From positions 1 through 59,134 of the forward strand of contig CAIOOA010000038.1 in assembly GCA_903859815.1 (NCBI GenBank): DNA of 59,134 nucleotides, given 5' to 3'. The position numbers and the translations under genes were made by a program. Each line of letters opens with the position of its first letter. The stretch's first letter is position 1. A model generated the notes under the pieces. That model was not told the origin of the DNA. It did not search any database and saw only the letters and a program-made list of their open reading frames with translations. This DNA comes from an uncultured Methylococcaceae bacterium. GTDB lineage: Bacteria > Pseudomonadota > Gammaproteobacteria > Methylococcales > Methylococcaceae. Shown one piece after another: positions 54,461 through 59,134 of the stretch.

Positions 54461-56140
54461 ATGTTAGCGTCAAGCAAACCCAACAAACGAATATCCCAAG
54501 ACATCAAGTCGCTGCTGATGGCATCAGGTTTCGCTGCTTGCTTGATATCGCCAATGTCAAACTCCGCCGAACCGTCAAGCAAGCCAAACCAACCGGCTAA
54601 TAACATTAATTTTCAAATTAAGGCGCGACCACTGGGCGAAGTCCTTAAGGAGATTGCCGTTAAAAGTGGCATCAACTTCAAATTGGCAGATGGATTGCAA
54701 AAGGATAAAGTGACCGCCACCCTATCCGGCAAAGATTGGTCCGAAGCCTCCCAATCCCTACTCAAAGGCTATAACTATGCGGTTGAAGTTGGAAAGGCTG
54801 GCGAGTGGCAAACGGTCACTGTTAGCGGCAAAAACGGGGACGGAAAACTCGCAGGGGGTCCAGCAGTTAAATTCCAAACTTATACACGCACTCAAAAAGC
54901 CGATCTGCCGAGTCGCTTGCAAAGTTTGAATAATGGTTCCGTGACTCCCATCACCCTACCTCTGGCGACCTTAAAGGGAATGAAGCCGGGTAAAAAAATC
55001 TCGTTGGATTTGCCTTCCGGCCCTTCCAACTTTGTCCATGACAATCGTTTTGAGCATAAAAATGGCGATGTCACCTGGGTCGGATACCTAGAAAATGATG
55101 GCGCGCCCAACCGGGCGATGATCGCCATTGGCAAGTACGGAACCATGGGCCATATCGTCACCGACGAAGGCACGTACCAGATTATCACCGAAGACGGTCA
55201 AACCTATCTGGTGGACATCAATGCATCAGGGCTCGAATCTGGTTCTTTGTTGGAGGATCAGGCCATAGCAAATCCTGATACTGCCAGTTCCAATGCCGGT
55301 TTATTCATAGTGTCGGCTGGCGGGTCACCGAAATCAGCTTCAACATCCAGCAACTCACCTAATTCCTTGCCAACGCCTTACAACACTTCTACCACTGGCG
55401 GGGCAACCAAATCCAACGCCATTTCTACGATTGATTTATTGGTCATTTACAGCAAAGGCTTGGAGCAGCCCGAAACCCGCATCAACTACCTGACGGATTT
55501 GACCAATCAAGCCTTTTTAGATAGCAAAATCAACGCGAAAATTAGAGTCGTCAAAATCGAAGCGGTTGATTATAACGAAACGGGGGACAATTCCGAGGCT
55601 TTGTCCGACTTGACGAACGGAACGGCACCATTTGACAAAATCAAGGCTTTGCGGGAAAAGAATGGCGCCGATCTCGTCACCCTGATACGGCCTTTTCACG
55701 GCAGCAGTCAAAAAGGCTGTGGGATTGCTTGGGTGAACGGGGTCAACGGGGGCGCAATTTCCCCTTTCCTAGGGTATTCGGTGGCCAGCGACGGCATGGA
55801 TAAGGACGGGCAATTGGTCTATTGCGGAGAACAAACCCTCGCCCATGAATTAGGCCATAATTTGGGAAATGTTCATGACCGCCCATTCACCGACGCCGCC
55901 GGTGCGTATCCTTATTCTTATGCTTGGGGAGTCGATGGTAGTTTCGGAACGATCATGAGTTATCGCCGCCCCAGCGTGCTGGTGTTTGCCACCCCGCTAC
56001 TGGGTGATGCCTGCCATGGACAGCCCTGCGGCTATCCAGAGGGCAATCCCAACGCCTCTGACAACACGGCAACCATCAACCAGATTGCCCCGACTGTTGC
56101 GGGTTTCCTACCGACTGTCATCACCGACAAACCTCGATAA
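54461..56140 (+). CDS. Secreted reprolysin-like zinc metalloprotease with N-terminal STN domain
   Basis: A 559-residue exported protein. The ATG at 54461 has GGAG 7 bases upstream and gives a signal peptide (LLMASGFAACLISPMSNSA). Residues about 50-125 form an STN/secretin-like short domain (FQIKARPLGEVLKEIAVKSGINFKLADGL). A beta-rich middle follows. The protease domain starts near residue 322 (AISTIDLLVIYSKGLEQ) and has the zinc motif HELGHNLGNVHD at 462-473 and a Met-turn in GTIMSYRRP. The family cleaves extracellular proteins. STN domains usually occur in TonB receptors and secretins, so the pairing is unusual. A longer frame to 54347 lacks a ribosome site. Confidence 0.82.
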   Translation: MLASSKPNKRISQDIKSLLMASGFAACLISPMSNSAEPSSKPNQPANNINFQIKARPLGEVLKEIAVKSGINFKLADGLQKDKVTATLSGKDWSEASQSLLKGYNYAVEVGKAGEWQTVTVSGKNGDGKLAGGPAVKFQTYTRTQKADLPSRLQSLNNGSVTPITLPLATLKGMKPGKKISLDLPSGPSNFVHDNRFEHKNGDVTWVGYLENDGAPNRAMIAIGKYGTMGHIVTDEGTYQIITEDGQTYLVDINASGLESGSLLEDQAIANPDTASSNAGLFIVSAGGSPKSASTSSNSPNSLPTPYNTSTTGGATKSNAISTIDLLVIYSKGLEQPETRINYLTDLTNQAFLDSKINAKIRVVKIEAVDYNETGDNSEALSDLTNGTAPFDKIKALREKNGADLVTLIRPFHGSSQKGCGIAWVNGVNGGAISPFLGYSVASDGMDKDGQLVYCGEQTLAHELGHNLGNVHDRPFTDAAGAYPYSYAWGVDGSFGTIMSYRRPSVLVFATPLLGDACHGQPCGYPEGNPNASDNTATINQIAPTVAGFLPTVITDKPR

Positions 56141-56187
56141 TTAAGCGATTTCTGGAATTGTGGCAAATTAAAAGCCATGCAACCGGC

Positions 56188-56553
56188 TTAAGAGGTAGGC
56201 AAGGCTTTTAACAAATCACTATGGGTGAAAGGCTTCGCCAAAAAGCCGCAAATCAGGTTTTCATCAATCGCTTGGCGGATCACTGGATCATCGTGGTAGT
56301 GATACCCGGACACTAACACGACACGAACCGTGCCGGGTCTTTGCGCATGGGCATGACGCACCACATCCAAGCCATCCATATCGGGCAGTTTGGCATCCAT
56401 GAAGACGAAGAAAAAATCCCGGTTGGCTAGTTGGTTGCAAGCTTCTTCGCCGCTGTCCACGGTGACCACCTCAAAGCCTTGGGAACGTAATATACATTCC
56501 ATCACCCAACACATGTCGGGTTCATCATCTACAACGAGAATCGGCCCATTCAT
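56188..56553 (-). CDS. Stand-alone response regulator receiver domain
   Basis: A 121-residue CheY-like receiver with no output domain. The acidic pocket is Asp9/Asp10 (ILVVDDEPDM), the phosphoacceptor is Asp53 in FMDAKLPDMDG, and Lys107 lies in FLAKPFT. It is encoded 7 bases after the histidine kinase gene, so it is probably phosphorylated by it. With no DNA-binding part it must act through a partner or as a phosphate relay. The gas vesicle gene lies on the other side of the kinase. Confidence 0.9.
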   Translation of the reverse strand: MNGPILVVDDEPDMCWVMECILRSQGFEVVTVDSGEEACNQLANRDFFFVFMDAKLPDMDGLDVVRHAHAQRPGTVRVVLVSGYHYHDDPVIRQAIDENLICGFLAKPFTHSDLLKALPTS

Positions 56554-56560
56554 AATTTAA

Positions 56561-58009
56561 TTACAATAGCGGCAGACGAACGGTCAGTGTAGCCCCTTGA
56601 CCAGGGGAGCTTTGCACATGGATGGAACCCAAATGCTGCTGAACAATGGAATAGCAAATGGATAAGCCCAAACCAGTGCCTTTCCCGATTGGCGATGTGG
56701 TATGGAATGGGTCGAATATTTTGTCCAAATCAGATTCTTGTATTCCCATGCCGGTGTCGGAAATCCGCACGGCCACCTCAGCTTCGGAAATCTCTTCCAC
56801 AATGCTCAACAAGCCACCTTCTGGCATGGCATTAATCGCGTTCAGAAATATATTCATAAACACCTGTTGCAGCAGGCCAGAAACACCCAAGACTAACACC
56901 AGCCTTTGTTCCAATTCCAATTGTATGCGGATTTGTTGAACCCTGGCTTGATTGGTAATCAAGTCAAGGGTATCGGTGATGACCGTGTTCAAATCAACTT
57001 GAACCATTTCGGTATCAGGGGAAGGTCTGGCAAACCGGAGCAGATTTTCAATGATGGCCGAAGCCTTCTGGATACCCGCCTGTATCTTTCTGGAACATTC
57101 GTTGCGGAATTCGGTGGAAATGTTGTCCATCAGCAAAAATTCAGCCGCCGAATAGCATACGGCAAGCGGGTTGCGGATTTCATGGGCAATGCCACCCGCC
57201 ATCACGCCTAAGGCAGCAAGTTTTTGCGACTGCCGCAATTGGTTTTCCAGCTTTCTCCTTTCGGCAAGATCACGCCCTACCACCACTGCCCCAACGGTTT
57301 GCCCATAATCATCTTTCATCGGAGAAAAAACCCAAGATACAAGAATGCTATCCCCGTTACTGGTGACCAACGGAAATTCCGTGGTATGGGACTCGTTGCC
57401 GGATTTCATCAGCATGAAAACCTTGCGCACGGTCTGCTGTTGGTTGCTACCGCAAAACTGGAAGAAATATTGACCCCGAACCTCATGGGCGGATAAGCCG
57501 GAAAGCTTTTCAGCCGCTGAATTCCACGTCAGAATCCTTCCCTCCGTATCGGTTGACAACACAATGTCACTGGCACTTTCAACCACTGACGCGAGATGCC
57601 GTTCCACCCTACGCACTTCTTCGGAGAGACGGACCTGCTCAGTCACATCCTCCATCAATAGCATGACTTGGTTGGTAGGGATCGGAAGAATAGAGTAATA
57701 GTATATTCTGATCGGAACACCCGGGGCACGGTAAGTCATACGCTGGCCCTTCACAGAAGTCCCGGTTCGGAAAACCTCACGTATGCGCCTTTCAATGTCG
57801 GTGTTTTCCAAAATGATGGTCGGGAACACTTCGGCCAATGGCCGACCAACGGTCCTCGCTTCTCCACGCTGGCTTTTCAAAAGAAAATTTCGATTGACGG
57901 AGACAATGTGTAATTTCTCGTCAACGAGCAACACTGAAGAAGGTATGGCATCCAACAACATGCCGTAAAGAAGTTCAAACCGGTTTGGAGACATATCGTT
58001 GTCTGGCAT
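56561..58009 (-). CDS. PAS-domain sensor histidine kinase (NtrB-like)
   Basis: A 482-residue soluble kinase with no membrane helix. Two PAS domains lie at about residues 12-125 (ELLYGMLLDAIPSSVLLVDEKLHIVSVNRN) and 138-250 (SVVESASDIVLSTDTEGRILTWNSAAEKLSG). The phosphoacceptor is His276 in MAGGIAHEIRNPLAV. The ATPase domain shows NAINAMPEGG, then DTGMGIQESDLDKIFDPF and GKGTGLGLSI. This build matches NtrB-like kinases that feed sigma-54 activators. It is transcribed with the receiver gene and divergent from gvpA across an 843-base regulatory gap. Confidence 0.92.
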   Translation of the reverse strand: MPDNDMSPNRFELLYGMLLDAIPSSVLLVDEKLHIVSVNRNFLLKSQRGEARTVGRPLAEVFPTIILENTDIERRIREVFRTGTSVKGQRMTYRAPGVPIRIYYYSILPIPTNQVMLLMEDVTEQVRLSEEVRRVERHLASVVESASDIVLSTDTEGRILTWNSAAEKLSGLSAHEVRGQYFFQFCGSNQQQTVRKVFMLMKSGNESHTTEFPLVTSNGDSILVSWVFSPMKDDYGQTVGAVVVGRDLAERRKLENQLRQSQKLAALGVMAGGIAHEIRNPLAVCYSAAEFLLMDNISTEFRNECSRKIQAGIQKASAIIENLLRFARPSPDTEMVQVDLNTVITDTLDLITNQARVQQIRIQLELEQRLVLVLGVSGLLQQVFMNIFLNAINAMPEGGLLSIVEEISEAEVAVRISDTGMGIQESDLDKIFDPFHTTSPIGKGTGLGLSICYSIVQQHLGSIHVQSSPGQGATLTVRLPLL

Positions 58010-58638
58010 GGGGTTCTTTGTTTTGGCTGAAAGTTAAACCAACGGGAATAAGCCGGTGGGTCGCGGGAATGCCTACTCAGTTTAAAGTCGTTCAAGCATG
58101 TCTGCGCCCCAATTCCTCAAAGGCCAGTTAGCAGGAATTAGCGATCCAAACAGATTGCCCAGCCGAATAAGGACTGGAAATTATACCATAGTTACTAAAC
58201 CCACGAAGCAATAACAGTTATGTCTTTGTTTTATTGAATATTTTCAACACATTCCCTAGCAAGTTTGTGTCGTTCTCCTATCAAGCCCAAGGTAAATACC
58301 CAGTCTTTTCAAAATTGCAATGTCGCAACAATTGGTCTAGGGGAACCTTTCTGAAAACGCTAAAAGGCGTGTGGATGCGGTAATCCTGAATCAATGAACA
58401 CAGCCCAACGGGCAACAATGGAAAAAATCATCGGCAACCAGACCAACAGTCCCAACGCATGGCAACTTTTCCATAACTATGGAATCATTTCCATAGGGAT
58501 ATGCAAACAGCGATGGCAACATTGAACCCAAACAGGGTGATTAAATTTCTCTAGACAGAATATTTAGCTCCATTGCTTAAGGTTGTTAAATGGACTTTGT
58601 CCATCAGTATCTCGTTTTCAAGAGCTATATATATCATT

Positions 58639-58693
58639 ATGTTGCAAAAATATGTGACCATTCACACAACACTATTTCTTTATTTTGCAACAT
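58639..58693. promoter_or_regulatory. Candidate upstream activator site for gvpA
   Basis: ATGTTGCAAAA (58639-58649) and TTTTGCAACAT (58683-58693) are perfect 11-base inverted arms. They sit about 47-100 bases upstream of the sigma-54 promoter, the range expected for enhancer-binding activators of the NtrC class. The binding protein is not in the window. Confidence 0.5.
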
Positions 58694-58739
58694 CCGAAAC
58701 ATTACCCAAGGCTTTACTAATTTATTAAACAAACCAAGT

Positions 58740-58755
58740 TGGCATTGCATTTGCT
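58740..58755 (+). promoter_or_regulatory. Sigma-54 promoter of gvpA
   Basis: TGGCATTGCATTTGCT matches the sigma-54 consensus TGGCAC-R-N4-TTGCW at all key positions: GG at 58741-58742 and GC at 58753-58754, with correct 10-base spacing between them. A transcript would start near 58766, leaving about 87 bases of leader before the gvpA ATG. Confidence 0.72.
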
Positions 58756-58852
58756 ATATATAGGACATGCAGCAACAAGCTGTAAATTAAAGAACCTAAG
58801 GATACTAATTACTTAGGATTTCAAATAACATAAACTGATGGAGTATGTCATC

Positions 58853-59071
58853 ATGGCAAAAGTACAAAAATCAACTGACTCTTCCAGCCTCGCCGAAGTT
58901 GTTGACCGCATTCTCGACAAAGGCATCGTAATCGACGCATGGGTTAAAGTATCTCTGGTCGGTATTGAACTGTTATCCGTTGAAGCCCGCGTTGTCGTCG
59001 CTTCTGTGGAAACCTATCTGAAATATGCCGAAGCCATTGGCTTGACCGCCAGCGCGGCAGCTCCAGCCTAA
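58853..59071 (+). CDS. gvpA: Gas vesicle major structural protein GvpA
   Basis: A 72-residue gas vesicle shell protein. The ATG at 58853 has GGAG at 58840-58843, and a frame from 58838 would add five residues that the family lacks. The core [52 protein letters not shown] is nearly the canonical GvpA ribbed-shell sequence. GvpA polymerises into the gas-filled vesicle wall that gives buoyancy. It is the first gene of what is probably a gvp cluster continuing past the window end; the last 63 bases hold no further gene. Confidence 0.96.
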   Translation: MAKVQKSTDSSSLAEVVDRILDKGIVIDAWVKVSLVGIELLSVEARVVVASVETYLKYAEAIGLTASAAAPA

Positions 59072-59134
59072 TCTAGGTTTAGGCCATATAGCGGATATTC
59101 CGTTATAAAACTAATCGTATACCAAAAAAACACC

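Larger units (their letters stand above)
58010..58852. promoter_or_regulatory. Long regulatory region between the kinase gene and gvpA
   Basis: There are 843 bases without a gene. They contain a dyad CTATGGAA-TCAT-TTCCATAG at 58477-58496, an 11-base inverted repeat at 58639-58693 and a sigma-54 promoter at 58740-58755. Both are described as separate entries. A GGAG ribosome site at 58840-58843, 9 bases before the ATG, sets the gvpA start. Confidence 0.6.

Noticed and set aside
1-59134. CRISPR arrays, rRNA and tRNA genes
   Set aside because: No regularly spaced direct repeats and no cloverleaf or rRNA-like stretches were seen on reading the intergenic regions.

Overview
The window looks like a chromosomal segment of a gammaproteobacterium. 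The best guess is a type I methanotroph (Methylococcales) or a close relative. The reasons are a complete hopanoid cluster led by a eukaryote-like one-step squalene synthase, an HpnO aminotransferase, a PEP-CTERM protein, a CzcCBA-type metal efflux operon, bacterial-type glgC, and the start of a gas vesicle locus. This placement rests on gene content only. No rRNA or tRNA gene was seen.

Layout. 1-6.4 kb: the tail of an unknown gene, a PaaK-like ligase, a TorD-type chaperone and a large multidomain glycosyltransferase. 6.4-12.9 kb: a small secreted protein, a tripartite RND metal efflux operon and a DUF29 protein. 13.0-17.0 kb: an IetAS-like defence pair (subtilase plus AAA+ ATPase), with a divergent Xre/MbcA-ParS antitoxin-like gene. 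17.4-27.2 kb: trpE, trpG, trpD and trpC, split by accessory modules. Between trpG and trpD lie a MITE-like repeat, a DUF433/PIN-like pair, the stub of an LRR protein, a kinase-ROC-COR-TIR giant protein and a small aspartic protease. Between trpD and trpC lie a BrnT remnant with BrnA and an RHH/ParE pair. 27.3-33.0 kb: glgC, a PEP-CTERM protein, an excalibur protein, a sorbosone-dehydrogenase-like protein, htpX and ygfZ. 33.1-44.4 kb: the hopanoid cluster, as two divergent arms (sqs-shc-hpnG-hpnN-hpnO on minus; hpnH, then hpnB-GNAT on plus). 44.5-50.1 kb: a His/Lys-rich secreted protein, an orphan YgiT-type antitoxin, a CHAD protein, relA and a small DUF4258-like/DUF2283 pair. 50.3-54.3 kb: a TIR-FGE fusion whose C-terminus resembles a diversity-generating-retroelement variable region, palindromic repeats, a repeat/TPR protein and a dead transposase. 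54.5-59.1 kb: an STN-metalloprotease, a histidine kinase/receiver pair and gvpA behind a near-consensus sigma-54 promoter.

How it fits together. Housekeeping blocks (tryptophan, hopanoids, glycogen, stringent response) alternate with conflict modules and small palindromic repeats. The strongest candidates for something not well described are three. First is the kinase-ROC-COR-TIR protein, which sits behind the remains of an LRR reading frame and carries a palindromic repeat in frame before its TIR domain. Second is the TIR-FGE protein with a variable-region-like tail. Third is the IetAS-like pair with an antitoxin-domain gene facing it. The gvpA promoter region, with an upstream inverted repeat and a nearby NtrB-like kinase and stand-alone receiver, suggests sigma-54 control of buoyancy.
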